The notes below the pieces were generated by a model. That model had not been told where the DNA came from. It saw only the letters and a list, made by a program, of their open reading frames with translations, and made no database searches. Of a DNA stretch of 64,000 bases, positions 1-12,048 are shown piece after piece. Numbering within the stretch: position 1 is the first letter of the stretch; the number at the start of each line of letters is the position of its first letter. A program made the translations under genes and the position numbers. Source of the stretch: Sesbania bispinosa (Eukaryota > Streptophyta > Magnoliopsida > Fabales > Fabaceae); assembly GCA_026901365.1 (NCBI GenBank), contig QLOH01000285.1, positions 868,001-932,000 on the forward strand, in the 5' to 3' direction.

Positions 1-3000
1 CAAGGCACCAACCAAAGCAGCTTTCATGCATTTGATCTGTCAGATATAACAACTCTAACTTTCCATGACTCTTACAATGATTATGACATTCTCATACAAT
101 CCATTATCGAATAAAATCCCCTAATAATCTCATACAATCCATAACACAAGACTCTCACAATAATTGCCATAAAACTTACCTCTTTGTTTGGATTAAATGG
201 CTTATGACCTGCTGTTACTCTTTCTCCCAAAGAGTCATATCCTTCTGACACTTCACTCATCCTACAGCCTTTAGAATTTGGCTCCAAATTTGATACTGGA
301 TTCGGAAAATTTTTATTTTCCATCAGAAAAGACAGTTGACCCTGTTGAAGTTCAGTATATGCCTCAGCTAAGTCAGTCCTATGCTATGATAGTATGATGT
401 ATTATAATTCTGTAGAAACATCCCACAATTTCAAAATTCATAATCAAATACCTTCAACTGTTGAATTTGCCACTGCAGTGCATTTATGTCACCAGAAGCA
501 TCTTCATTCACTTTTGCCTTTTTGGTATAAGGAAAAGAAAATCAATTAATTCATATCTTATCTCAATAAAAAATATTATGCAACATGCACTGTGATATGT
601 ATGTAATTCATCCATAAAATCTGAAAAAAAGAAAACAAAACAGAATGCATGCATTTAAGTAGGCGAGTACATTGTTTTGAATGAGCTTGGCTCGCTGGGC
701 AAACTTTAGAGTGCTTAGCGTTTCGTTAGCAGAGCTGCATGGGAAAAAATTTCAATATTAACGATATTAGAAAACAGAAATGGCACAGACCATATTTTAA
801 TTGCAAGCCACAAATTTACACAAACCAAATGGATGGGCTGACATTTGCAATGATCATTGTTTTTGAGTTTCCACCTAAAGAATCCTGCATATGAAGTTTT
901 GGAGAGTATAATCGTCTTACTATAATGAACAGTACACTAGATTGTACGTAACATTACCAAGAGAGAATCATTCCAGTTTAGAACTTCATGTATCTAACCT
1001 GAAGAAGAAATGTAAGCCTTGAATCTCTGTAGGGTACATGCCTAGGCTTCCCATGGGCTAAGTCCACCAAAGTCATTATGACCAAGCTAATCACATGGAA
1101 GAACAAAATAATAAAGGTCAGCCATTTGAATATAACCACCTGTTTTATTAGTGTTCATTAACATTCAGATGTAATACATCAACAGCATATAAATCGATAA
1201 ACGGGTCCTTGGTAGTTAGCTACCCAAGAGTTGACAAGGATTTATTTATATTTGCTGCTTCTTTCAAACGCTCACTGTCTGCTCCAGAGCTTTTCTGCCT
1301 AGATGAAAATGCAAGTTAACCCAGGTTAAGCAAAAGAAATAGCAATAGTATATATAGAAGATTCAGATCAAAAAATTTGTAGTTACCTTTCAGAACCAGC
1401 CAGATCTACTAAATTTAACCTTGCAAACCTAAAGTGAGTCATAGAATCTTTCTCCCATTGGCTTTCAATAATACAAGTGAAAACACTGTGAGACCGACTG
1501 CTCTCACAGTTCATGTGAGTTGCAGCCACCTTTCTATTTGCAGTGCCCTGTGTAATTGTGGAGGAGAATAATATCATGCCAAACATGATCAAGCACCAAT
1601 AAGAAATATTAAGGTAAATTGACTAAATTCTAATTGCAAACATATGTGAGCACAAAATCCCACCTGTAACAAAAGCCTGAGAACATCATTAACTGTGACC
1701 ACCCTATGTTCAGTAAGGTTTTCAACGTATACCCCCTTCTTCATATCTTCTCTGAGCTATACAGAGAATATTGAACTTTAAACCCCATCACATAGAGCAT
1801 TAACAATTCAAATCAAATTAGATATGAGAAATTGTGGATTACTTGTAGATTAGTTGATGAAGGTTCTAGAAGATCAGTTATTTGCTCATTGTATATCTCC
1901 AAAAAGGAACACTTGCAGCTGTATTTCAGCTTATAATCCTTCCTGCTCTCTTCTTCCTACATAATAGATAAAGAATAACAATCTAAGCTACAGGAAACCA
2001 CATTAAAGTGAAAAGAGCAGTCTATTCACATGAAAATTCTAAACATCACACCGCTTTGATCCTCATAAATAAATAGTCAAAAACTCTTGGTGTTATCCCA
2101 CTATCATCGGCAAGGTATCCTTCTGTTTCTTTAATCTCTCCCATCATGGTATATGTTTTGCCACTACCCGTCTGCAAAAAAATCAGCCACAGCATCAGCA
2201 ACAAGCACACAACACAAATACATAAGAACTCGTTGCCAAGAGCAAAACAAGAAGTCCCCCTCCATTGATACCTGACCATAAGCAAACATGCAACTATTGT
2301 AACCAGACAAACAATTCTCCACCATGGGCACTCCCGCAACTCTGAACAGGTTTTCCTACACCAGTTCACCACGGCATTAAGCATTTGAACTAAAACCTTT
2401 TCATTTGTTAAAAATTCTGTATTATCAAAGTGGAGGTGCACCTGTGATAAGCTCTCACAGCCTATATGATCAAAGGTGAATCTAGTTTCAGGATGACCAA
2501 GCCAGACCAAAGTTTGCGCACTTTCCTGCCTCAAGCACCTGCCATGTCCTTGTGAAAGCTTCTCCTTAGTACTCAACGGTCGAATCCTTATTAGCACCTG
2601 AACCGAACAACACGACACAACACAAGCATTATTGAATTCACACAAACGAATCGTGATGGAAGAAGATGAGGAAGAACCAATCCATAAAACAAACCTGCAC
2701 ATTATGATCCTTCCAAAACGACGGGTCGTTTTTGAGCTCGAAATATGGAACTCCCGTACTGAAATCGGTCGTTTTCACCAGCTCACACGAACTCAATCTT
2801 CTTCCTCCGTTCACTCTAGTGTTTCCTCCACCGAGCGAAACCCTGGAGGAAGCATTTTTAGAAGGCGTGCTCTGCGCCGAGTTAGGTTCGGAATGTGGTT
2901 TTGCGGTCCGAGCCGAAACTCTGGGAGTAGCATTCCCGAACCTATCGCGAGTAGGTCGAAGTGGTTCGGGTTCCTGACACTGAGAGGGGTCTGGTATGGA

Positions 3001-3120
3001 ATTCAAAGGGGTTCGGGGAGGTGGATAGTTGATCGGATTCAGCTGCGAGGATTCGAATTCGTTTTCGTTTGCTTCAATTTGAGGGTTCTTTCGAGTAGTG
3101 GAGGAGGTTTCTTTCAACAT
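1..3120 (-). CDS. POK1: Phragmoplast-orienting kinesin, KIN-12 class (POK1-like), 5' part
   Basis: N-terminal 568 codons of a KIN-12 kinesin; the gene runs off the left edge. In this family the protein is a plus-end-directed microtubule motor that marks the cortical division site and guides the phragmoplast. Exons read on the minus strand: 3120-2695, 2597-2442, 2355-2272, 2171-2052, 1956-1843, 1756-1664, 1547-1387, 1298-1224, 1086-999, 884-826, 734-671, 517-452, 341-180 and 36-1 (partial); all junction phases agree. Residues 1-140 are a Pro/Ser-rich extension. The motor domain follows, with P-loop GQTGSGKT at 221-228 (split by an intron), switch I NCESSRSHS at 344-352 and switch II LVDLAGSER at 377-385. 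STLKFAQRAKLIQNN closes the motor, and a stalk start follows. The first Met (3120) opens the only long upstream frame. The POK1 name over POK2 rests on recalled synteny with At3g17360. Confidence 0.88.
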
Positions 3121-6100
3121 TTTGTTCTACTGGATTGAGCTCTGATTCATCACCAATCTCAGATTTGATTCATTTGGGGAAGAAGATGAAGAAACTAAAG
3201 TAGCAATAGAATAGGAGGCCCCGCCTCATTTCAAATTCAAGTTCCGTTAATTGTAGTCGTGCCCCTCAACCATTTGTTAATGTTAACGTCACCCCAAAGG
3301 CCCAAACAGATTTTAAATTTCAAACCTCATTTGAGGAATCATTATCAACTTTATGTGATTTGTGGTCTCGGAAGCTCTTGTCTTGGCTAAGATGTCACTA
3401 CTTCCCAACGTTTAAGAGGCAACAAAAGGTCAAATAAGTCTAATTGATGATTGACTTTCTTTGCTGAAAACAAGAGTAATTTTAATGATGATATTATTCC
3501 TTCTAATTCTTTTGGAATTACTCTTGCACTCAATTTTTAAGAGCATTATTTATTTATTATTTATTACTAAATCTTTATTTTAATAACAACTAACCTTAAT
3601 ATAGTATCTTAATAAATAAAGAGTCCTGCTATATCTTACAAAAAAAAAAGTACACAAGAAAACTTACAAATAACGTATGGGCATATGAAATCTGTTTTTG
3701 GACAGAAATCACCAATGCTATTAGTGAAAAACATAGATAGATGCAAATCATATTTTGTGTATTTCATTTTTGTTGTATTTAGTATTTTCCATAAATAAAA
3801 GTCATGACAATTCTTATTTTTATCTGTTATTTTAAATAAGTAGACTATAATTAGGGAAATTATTAATATGTGTAGTATATCAATTGCTTGTTTTTAAGTT
3901 AAAAAAACTATCCGAAAATGTCTTAAAGGGCTTTTTGATAAAAGTTATATTTGAAATAATTATTTACTAAGAATAAGCATGTTATGTTTATCTGAGGATA
4001 TTTTGATTTTGTTTTAATCTTTAGTTTTTTAAAATTGTTTTATAAAATAACTTTTAAGAACTGACTTTTATAAATAAAATTATTTACGATATTATCATCA
4101 TAAAAAATATAAATTAAAAAATAATTTTCTAAGATTTCATTTGATATAGTTGCAAGTTTTCGTTTTAAAACATTTTAAACAAAATTTTACAACTCAATTA
4201 ATACACTGCAGATTTATTTAAAAAATATATAAATTTTCAATGATTAAAATCTTTAACTATTATAACAGTTTATCATTCTCCTTATTTACACATATAGAGT
4301 GAAATGTATGTGAACCGTCAAAAAAAAAAAAGAAATGTATGTGGTTAGACTTGATACTATGCAATTTTTTAACCTTTTTTTCATTTATTGAAAATGTTAT
4401 TGACACGTCGTTTAAAATGATAGATTTTTTTAGTGCAAAAAACACAGCTATTTATATTGGAAGAGCACTAAAATTAAATAAAAACGTTTTCCTGTAATTA
4501 AAATCAATAAAATCAAACTCGTTAGCCTATAGAATTTAATATTAATTCGGCGGGATTTACATTTGAATTCTGTTATTACGTGTGATTAATATTCTCACTA
4601 TTAAGAAGTGGCCTACAAAACTAAAAAGCAATGATAAGTTATGAGCGTCAATTTGAACTTGTAACAGAGAGCGAGCCTTTGGTGCTTTTATAAAGGTAGG
4701 TTAAGGTTTGGAATTACTCGTTTACTTTGCCAAGAACATCATAAACTATACTGGTATTCTTTAAAAAAAAAAAAAAAACAATAAATGTTAATAATGTGGA
4801 ATAAAAGGAACGTTTATTTAATAATTATTATTTATTTTAAGTAAGTCAAGCGCCAGAAAATTTTGGTCACTTATTAAACATGATAAAGCCTATTACACTT
4901 TGTGAACCAGCTAAACTCATTGCGAGGTAGTACAAAACGGACTTGGATTCTCTCTAACTTCTCCATCCTCTTCAGCAGACTTTAGTTACGGAATAGTTAT
5001 GGAATCACTAGGTAAATAAAATCGTAGCTAATCCCTAGCTATTTCACAGCTATATTTTGCTGCTGAGGCTAACCATCATGAGAGAATCCGGACACTTACA
5101 AAACTAGCTAATCAAAGCAAGTCATTTGGCACCTTATAGAAGGTAGGATTTTAACCTTTTTTGTTAACACATTTATATCTTATTGGAAATTGGGTTTAAT
5201 TATAGTTAAGAATTTTTATTTTCTAATGGCGTATTTAATGGGGAGTTTTCGTCGCCCTCCCAATATGCATTACTGGTTGAATCACATCAATTTGATAATT
5301 TGTACTTGTTTAGAAGGTATAAAAATTTGTACATATCATGTCAAAAATATAAAAGTATTGAATTCCTCTATGCCAATAGTTTTTATTAAATTTTAAAGGT
5401 TCATATAGAATATTATTATAAACTAGTATGTTAATTTGCGTATATTTTTATATAATTAAAATTAAATTTATAATAAATTAATATCTTTAAAAAAAGAAAA
5501 TTAAAATAATTTTAGACAATTATAAATTTGTGAGGAAAATAGAGCTTCATGATGATAACATGAAAAGTATCTCGCAATAAATTAGGGAAGTCGGTTAATT
5601 TACACCAAATTTATACCTACCTTGTTGTTATAAATTCCACTTCTTCTAAAATTGCTTAAAATGACAAAGGTTTGTGAAACCTTGGATTTGTCTTAATCTC
5701 AAAAGCTAATGCACTAATATATCTGCCCAAATCCTTGAATTCTTATCTTATCTTGTCCTTACAAGAGGTCATCCACAAAATGACAAAAGAACAACTTGAG
5801 ACAGAAGACATCAACTTCTCCCATATCATTATGTAATCATGATTTATAGTGTGATTGGAAGTTTACTTAGAGGAAAGTTGAAGGGCTAGAGGGGGGAGAG
5901 AAAGGAATGAAGGAGGGGGGATGATTTTGTAAGTTGTAGGATGAGATGTCTATAATTGTATACAAACACTAAGAGGGGAAGGGTTTCTTATAAATCACCT
6001 TCTTTCATCTGTTTCTCTTTATCTTTTAACTCGCAAATCCCTTCGTTACCTCACAAGTGAATTCTTGTATATTCATGTTTTGTTCAATTGCTTTAAACCC

Positions 6101-7082
6101 GACTCATTCTTACTACTCCTATCTTATCAAATTGATACTAAAACACTATTATTTATATTTAATTGAATAAGTCGATTTGTTAGGTGTTATCGACTTTTTT
6201 TATTAGTCTGAAATTTAACATTCTTTAACTAATTAAATTTAAAAAAAAACTCAATCTAAATTATTTATTTAATAGACTTGGCTTGATTTAGTGCGAATTA
6301 AGACGTATGCCTCTAACATACTACCCAATGTATTCCCATCCTTAACACAAGCAATCCATGCTTTTGAGTAGAGCCGTCAAAATGGACTACCGGGTCAACT
6401 CACAAAAATATGTAAAAATGTAGGGTTCAACCTTTTATTTGAGAAGTATGAATAGCTAATGGACTTTTAACTCGACCGATAAAATATGCTATCCGTAAAA
6501 CCCGTTAAAAAATTAAAGACCAGTAGCCGATAAAACCCGAAAAAAAATATCAGATTACCTAGAAAAAAAAACCCAAGTAAATATTGGGCATGAACCTTTA
6601 TTTTAGAAACTCAAATAAGTCTCAAATTTCTTTTAATCCTGTCAACAAAACCCGCAACTCTGCATTGAGCTAGACTCGATGACCCGGATTGCTTACTATA
6701 AACTTACATGCATAGTAAATTAATAATATAGGCAAGTTATTTAAAGTTAACGGGGACAAACCATTGCGTCCTTATTTTGAGTTGAAAGGATAATAGAGTA
6801 GTGGGGTGAGAGGTGGAGTTGGTTATGGATAATAATGGTCAATAGTGAAATGTATAGTTACCCCATTTGTCCATTTGTCATGCCAATTGTGAACATGTAA
6901 AATCAAGATGGTCTGTCTTTTCTGCTTTGGTAAGCCATTTTGCATCACTAGAGTAGAGAAGAACTTGCAACCCCTAACCAAATTCTGCCCAATTTCAAGT
7001 CTGAAAGAATCATATCACAAACACAACTACACAAGCTCTCTCTGCCCACTAAAAGTCTAAAAGACGACTAAACTTAAAACTC
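3121..7082. other. Intergenic spacer, no gene seen
   Basis: AT-rich spacer between the kinesin start and the 3' end of the WAK-like gene. It holds the kinesin promoter, homopolymer tracts (A runs near 3640, 4320 and 4760) and one probable small hAT-like repeat (6369-6698, listed separately). Short ORFs at 4260-4445 and 5190-5396 have no recognisable motif and look like chance. Confidence 0.6.
6369..6698. mobile_element. Probable non-autonomous hAT-like repeat
   Basis: The left end reads TAGAGCCGTCAAAATGG and the interior is rich in CCCG/CGGG words, as in small plant hAT derivatives. The right end near 6698 (GGATTGCTTACTA) is only a loose inverted match and I see no 8-bp target duplication. 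A related repeat lies near 34130-34455. Confidence 0.4.
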
Positions 7083-8175
7083 TCAAACGAGCCTCATCAC
7101 CGTGTGAATAAAAACTACAAACAAAACCAATAGGTAGTCCGTCCAAGTAGCATTGCTCATTCCTTTTGATATCATGCTTCCAGCAGCTGAGATGCAAAAC
7201 AAGAACACAGAAATTAATAGTTTGTAATTACTAATCAGTATACTCAAAAGCAGATCACAAAACCTGAGACCAATTAATAGCATATATTTGGATAATACCA
7301 AAATCACGATATAAACATGGATCCGGTCTATCATTACTCTCCATTGGACTGGTTTGTAAGGTGATTTTGGTGTTCCCCTACCACACTACAAGTTACTTAC
7401 CACATTCCCTTGTTGAATTGGTGGTAACTGAGCAGAGACAAAGCAGACCTTCTGTATCAGTATCAAACCCACAAGTCCCACCAGATTTTCTGCAACTCTC
7501 ACATCCAGTATCTGGCACACTGAAAGTCAGCTTAATCCCATAGACCCAGTCCAAAGGACCAACACCCCTTATATTATCAGTGTTAAACACACTTGTATAG
7601 TGTGTACAGTCCAATATGTTCATGCTCATGAACTTCACCGTATTATAACTCGTGAAACAACACGGTGGGGTGCTGTTTGTCAACAAATGGAAGACCCGGA
7701 AAGCATTGCAGGCCCCATAAAGCTCGTCACAGGTGTGGTCAGCGAAGTTGAAGCAGAGGTACTTGTAATGGTTAAGAACAGGAGAGTCTATAGAGCAATT
7801 TAGTAGCACGAAAACAGTGTCCTGTGATGGGGGGATTATAGCAGATTGAATATCAGTCATGACAAAGTCATGGTGAGGCTGAAGAATGGAGCAAGTGGAC
7901 ATTGCCGGGTCATAGACTACCATTGTTTTTTTGACATAGTCAATGGATTGAACTTTGTAAGCACCTGAAGGTGTTTGAAAGAATAAGTCAGTGCTGCAGT
8001 TTAGCATGTGCCTGAACTGGGGTGCTCCACACCCATCTTCTAGGCCAAATGGGTAGTTTATGGGAATGTTACCACATGAATTCTTGCAGGGGGAGAGTGT
8101 GAGTGTGGGAATGGCTTGGAGTTGGAGTGTTAGTATAAGAAGTTTGAAGATGGTGAATGGTGCTAGCATCTGCAT
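7083..8175 (-). CDS. Secreted GUB_WAK / WAK_assoc protein without kinase domain
   Basis: Two exons, 8175-7401 and 7186-7083, joined in phase (donor GTAAGT, acceptor ending CAG), giving 292 residues. Residues 1-22 form a hydrophobic signal peptide. The galacturonan-binding WAK domain follows with the typical C-x3-CG-x4-YPFG pattern (SPCKNSCGNIPINYPFG). Near residues 225-256 is a Cys-rich WAK_assoc C-terminal motif (CESCRKSGGTCGF, then CLC). There is no kinase domain. The last 20 or so residues (DYLLVLFVVFIHTVMRLV) are hydrophobic and end the protein, suggesting a GPI-anchor signal or C-terminal anchor. Related proteins are cell-wall or apoplastic and are thought to bind pectin; ligand and role here are unknown. 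It resembles, from memory, the At3g17350 type, which also lies between the POK1 and importin genes. Confidence 0.85.
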
Positions 8176-8849
8176 GCTCGCTCACAAGTTGGAACTAGAA
8201 CTAGCTGAGGAAGAAAACTAGAGTGAGATGCTATACGCGTTTTTTGGAGCAAGGTGAAAAGGGAAGTGAGTTGGGGATAGTGATTTTACAGAAAAAGGTG
8301 TGCAAATGTCCGTAATTTACTCGCGTAAGTTTGAATAGCTTTTCGAAAGTTGCACACAGGCTGGTGCTGGGATCCACATGTTGAAAAATTGAACAAAAGT
8401 GAACTGGTTTGCCAGTTTATTTATGAAATACTGAATAGTCTCACTCATCTAGCTTCATTGGAATGCGGTGCTGCTCGAATAACTGTATGTGCACTGCAAA
8501 AGCTTGTGCCACTTCAGCAGAAATTTTGATAGTCGACACTATGATACTGGAAGTGGCAGGAACCATACCTACACACTGGGCATTGACATCGACATTAGTG
8601 CTGCTCGTTTTGACATTTTTTTCATTCGGTTTCAGTAGATCACGAGAGTAAATGCCAAAGAAGGACCAAGTGCTCTTACATTTGATTTATGTTCACATTG
8701 ACCGCAAAGCCGGGCTTTAATTCTATACTACTCCCTCCGATCTCAAATAATTAGAGTAGCATTGGTTTGGATTGCAAGGTGTGTTTGATGGACCATGAGT
8801 GCCAAAATGGGGATATTATTTATTATGTTTTCACAAATCCAAGGTGAAA

Positions 8850-9216
8850 AATGCTCCGGGTTGAATTATCATGAGTTAAACTAAAAATTGGTCGAGCTAG
8901 GTTTATTCACTTTTCTGGTGAGTTGACAAAATACCAACCCGGCTCGACCACAGCGGGTTGATTGGTTAAGTGGATTGGCTAACTCAATTTTAAAAATTAT
9001 AAAAAAAATAAATAAAAAGACAAAAATTTTATAAAAAAAATTAAAAAATATAAAAAAAAAGTGAGTCAACTCATCTAAACCCGATTCATCAACTTTGGCT
9101 CGCGAGTTAAGTGGGTAGACCCATTTTAACCAGCGGAAATGTGAGCCTATAATTTACCAACTCAACCCCCAGTGAGCTAGGTGGCTCACCGAACTCAACC
9201 CATTTTGACAGTTCTA
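8850..9216. mobile_element. hAT-like repeat rich in CTCG/CCCG words
   Basis: The right end, read on the minus strand, is TAGAACTGTCAAAATGGGTT, matching the style of the hAT-like repeat at 6369. The interior repeats GGTTGA, GCTCG and AACCCG words on both strands around an A-rich centre. The left border is uncertain and no target duplication was identified. Confidence 0.35.
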
Positions 9217-9538
9217 TGAAATATATTGAGAGAACATATCATTGCTTTGCTCATTAGCCGATGGCTAAACCAAGCAAGATCAAAGTAATCGTCCAAGTTC
9301 ACAATGATTACATAATTTTAGGCTCAGTACCCATTTGGTTCCAATTGGCAACCTTAGAATCAATTATATAAAATTAATTTTAAATCACTTTTATCTAATG
9401 TGATTCGTAAATTGTGCATTGTTAATTTCCTACCATTAATTCTATAAATCTATCAAAATCAATTTTACCCAACTGTAAAGCAAACGAGCCTTAATCTTTT
9501 GAGTTTAATTTCATTACAAACCTTCAATTTTATTATAG

Positions 9539-9714
9539 GTGTGTTTGTGAGTTTAGAAAGGAGGGAAAAAGGATTGGAGGGAGAATGGAGGGGAAGAAAA
9601 TGAGGGAAAATTTTGTAAAATACCCAAACTCACAAACACAAATGAGGGAAAAACTTCCAATAAACCCTTCCCGTCCATCCTTTCTCCGTTAAAATTCAAC
9701 TCACAAACATACCC
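9539..9714. mobile_element. Short inverted-repeat element (MITE)
   Basis: Left end GGTGTGTTTGTGAGTTT and right end AACTCACAAACATACC form terminal inverted repeats of about 16 bp with one mismatch. The purine-rich left half (GGAGGGAAAAAGG) pairs with the pyrimidine-rich right half. Length is about 176 bp. The target duplication is not clear, so the superfamily is not assigned. Confidence 0.6.
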
Positions 9715-10679
9715 TATATAAAAAGTTAAGTTAATTGTATAATTTATATTATCAATTTTTTAATATTGAATCTATACTTATTAGGGTAAAGTTCAGTCAT
9801 GAATCATTTTCAGGGTTAATGTTATACTTCCCCATGAATATGATAAAACACCAAAAAAGGGATCTCATGGAGTATAGTTGTATTATTCATACAACAAATT
9901 TGTGAACATGTTTTTTTCGATCTCTTTTCGTGATATTGTTTATTATATTTTAAGTTTATCTTTCTCCTGGGCTTATTTCTCTCTTGGTTGTGTAAAATGT
10001 TACATAAATTTCAATAATGATTTATAGACACTCGAATTTTTCTACACTCATTTGATATCTCTCATTTCTCCCCGTCTCTCTTTTCTTGTCACGTCACATG
10101 TATCAATTATTTCTCTTCTATTATCTTCTCCTCTTATCCGTCTCTAGTGCAAACACCCCATGGATCGTCTACCAAATATTATTCTACAAATTTACCATTT
10201 AATTATCATTTATCCTTGCAATATGACTTCATTACACTTATGTGTGATCTCATTATTCTCATGTATGTGTTATTTGGTAGGAAACATTCTACACAATAAA
10301 TCATACAGAAATGTGAGGTAAAATAGGGACCCTGTAATATGTAACATTTAATGTTAGAATGGAACACATAGAGGGGACCCTATAAACCAGGGTCAATGGT
10401 GGACCATTTTTGTCATAGCCATGAATTCAATATTAAAATTTCGAATGGTTGTCATATTTTCATATTGAGTTGGTAATTTATCTTTAGCTTGAGAATCATA
10501 TTTTGACACATGTAATATAACTTTTTGTTGATAGAATGGTATGGAAGAATGAAGGGTCAAAAGTAGAGGATGGAGTGTCTCCTGCCACCATTGAAGCTCG
10601 CTCCATAATGAGACAATGAGACCATAACCCTAGTAACTTAATCCCCTATTGTGCCTCACCATCTTCCAAGCACTACCGC

Positions 10680-11006
10680 CAGGACCGACCCGATATATAT
10701 AGGCCTAAAGCAAATTATAAAATGTGGGTCTATTTCTAAAAGATAAAAGATCTTGGATAACATATCTATTTTTTTAAAGAAAAATCTGGGAGTCTATTTT
10801 TAACAAAAGAAAAATATATTAAATTGAAAATTTTATTTTTTTTAAATTAATTACCACTTATCAATTAACAACTACTAATATTTTTATATTTGATATAAAG
10901 ATTTTGTTATTAATATATAAGATATATATCTGTAGAAAATTTGAGGCCTTGTAACAGGGGAGGTCTAAAGCAATTATTTTAGTGGCCTCCCCTTGGACCG
11001 ACCCTG
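10680..11006. mobile_element. Small non-autonomous hAT element
   Basis: About 327 bp, starting CAGGACCGACCCG and ending TTGGACCGACCCTG, so the termini are imperfect inverted repeats of the CAGGGYCGGYCC type. The flanks are ACTACCGC (10672-10679) and ACTACCAC (11007-11014), an 8-bp target duplication with one mismatch. The subterminal words GGCCTAAAGCAAA and AGGTCTAAAGCAA fit a known plant hAT MITE style. It supplies the first codons of a spurious ORF at 10982-11350. Confidence 0.65.
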
Positions 11007-11793
11007 ACTACCACCCTTTTCATACCACAAAATCCATGTCATGTGTACCAATTGCCCTAACCTTCAATTGCGCGCCCCCATTGTTATTCAAGCTTCGAAG
11101 TCTTTGTAAAAGCAACAATGGTTATTACTTCAAACTTTCCTCTCCACATTGTAATGACATAGCCATGTGCACCCTCCCCAGTTATTGTTGCACTTTAACT
11201 AATGCTTCCCCATTATTTATTCATGATGTATCTTTTCTTCATCCCCAACCAACTATCCACTCTTGTGTCAACCCTCCTCCTTCTTATCCTCTTCCATGGT
11301 GTTTTTATTCTTTATCTTTAGATAATGTTTGTAAAAAAAAAAGAGAATAGATTCAAAAGTTACAAAATTGATGGCTTTGAAAAGAGATAAATGTGTTCGA
11401 GGGAGAGAGAAACATTATAAGTGGGAATTTTCCATAGATATTTTTTTTTGAAATTTAGATTAGTATATTGTAAAATTTATTTACTCAAGAAATTTATTCT
11501 ACAACAACACGAACACAAAAAATATTATATATTATTGCCTTAACGTCTCATGAGTGCCATAATTTAATTTAGAAAAAAAAGTTTTATCTATACTTAATAT
11601 TTGAAGTGTAGGGAAAAGAGAAATATAAAGAAAAATGAAATGAAGAAAGAAGAGAAAGATAAAATAAAAAATGAATGTAGGAAAATTATTGTGGAAAAAT
11701 CAATGTTTTTTTTAGCAAAACTATGATTTCAGTTCATTGATTTTGTGAATCTGTTGACATTCTTAAAATTACTTGGTATAAGTCTCCCATCGT

Positions 11794-11866
11794 GGGGATG
11801 TAGCTCAATTGGTAGAGCGCTCGCTTTGCATGCGAGAGGCACGGGGTTCGATCCCCCGCATCTCCA
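11794..11866 (+). tRNA. tRNA-Ala (anticodon UGC)
   Basis: A complete cloverleaf can be written. Acceptor stem GGGGATG (11794-11800) pairs with CATCTCC (11859-11865), allowing one G-U pair. The D arm is GCTC..GAGC. The anticodon stem CTCGC/GCGAG encloses loop TTTGCAT with anticodon TGC at 11827-11829. The T arm is CGGGG-TTCGATC-CCCCG, and the discriminator base is A at 11866. There is no intron, and CCA is not encoded, as expected in a nuclear gene. A run of T at about 11873-11879 is a good RNA polymerase III terminator. It lies 182 bp upstream of the importin start codon. Confidence 0.97.
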
Positions 11867-11872
11867 TCTATA

Positions 11873-11879
11873 TTTTTTT
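11873..11879 (+). terminator. Pol III T-run terminator of the tRNA-Ala gene
   Basis: An uninterrupted T run starts 6 bp after the tRNA discriminator base, the usual RNA polymerase III stop signal. Confidence 0.8.
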
Positions 11880-12048
11880 ATCGATTTTCAATGTCGTAAA
11901 GTAATATTTCTTTTTGTTTCCCCCTAATCTCGAAAAAGCATAGTCTTCTGTCATATATATGCACAGACACCTTCCCGCCAAGATATGTGAGTCTGACCAA
12001 AACTAGGGTTCGTCAATTGTGAAGAGTAGCAGTGACAGTGTGGTTGAC

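Larger units (their letters stand above)
8176..11793. other. Intergenic spacer with small transposons
   Basis: No gene is supported between the WAK-like start and the tRNA. It holds the WAK-like promoter, a probable hAT-like repeat whose right end (TTTTGACAGTTCTA) is at 9216, an inverted-repeat element at 9539-9714, and a hAT-type MITE at 10680-11006. A Stowaway-like end (CTACTCCCTCCGATCTC, near 8730) lacks a visible partner. Confidence 0.6.

Noticed and set aside
2632..3138. 168-codon plus-strand ORF
   Set aside because: It lies opposite kinesin exon 1, whose minus-strand frame continues into a complete motor domain; the plus-strand frame has no recognised motif.
8720..8760. Stowaway-like terminus CTCCCTCCGATCTC
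   Set aside because: No matching second end was found, so no element is called.
10982..11350. 122-codon ORF starting MASPWTDPDY
   Set aside because: Its first codons are the terminal repeat of a hAT MITE; composition is low-complexity and no domain is visible.
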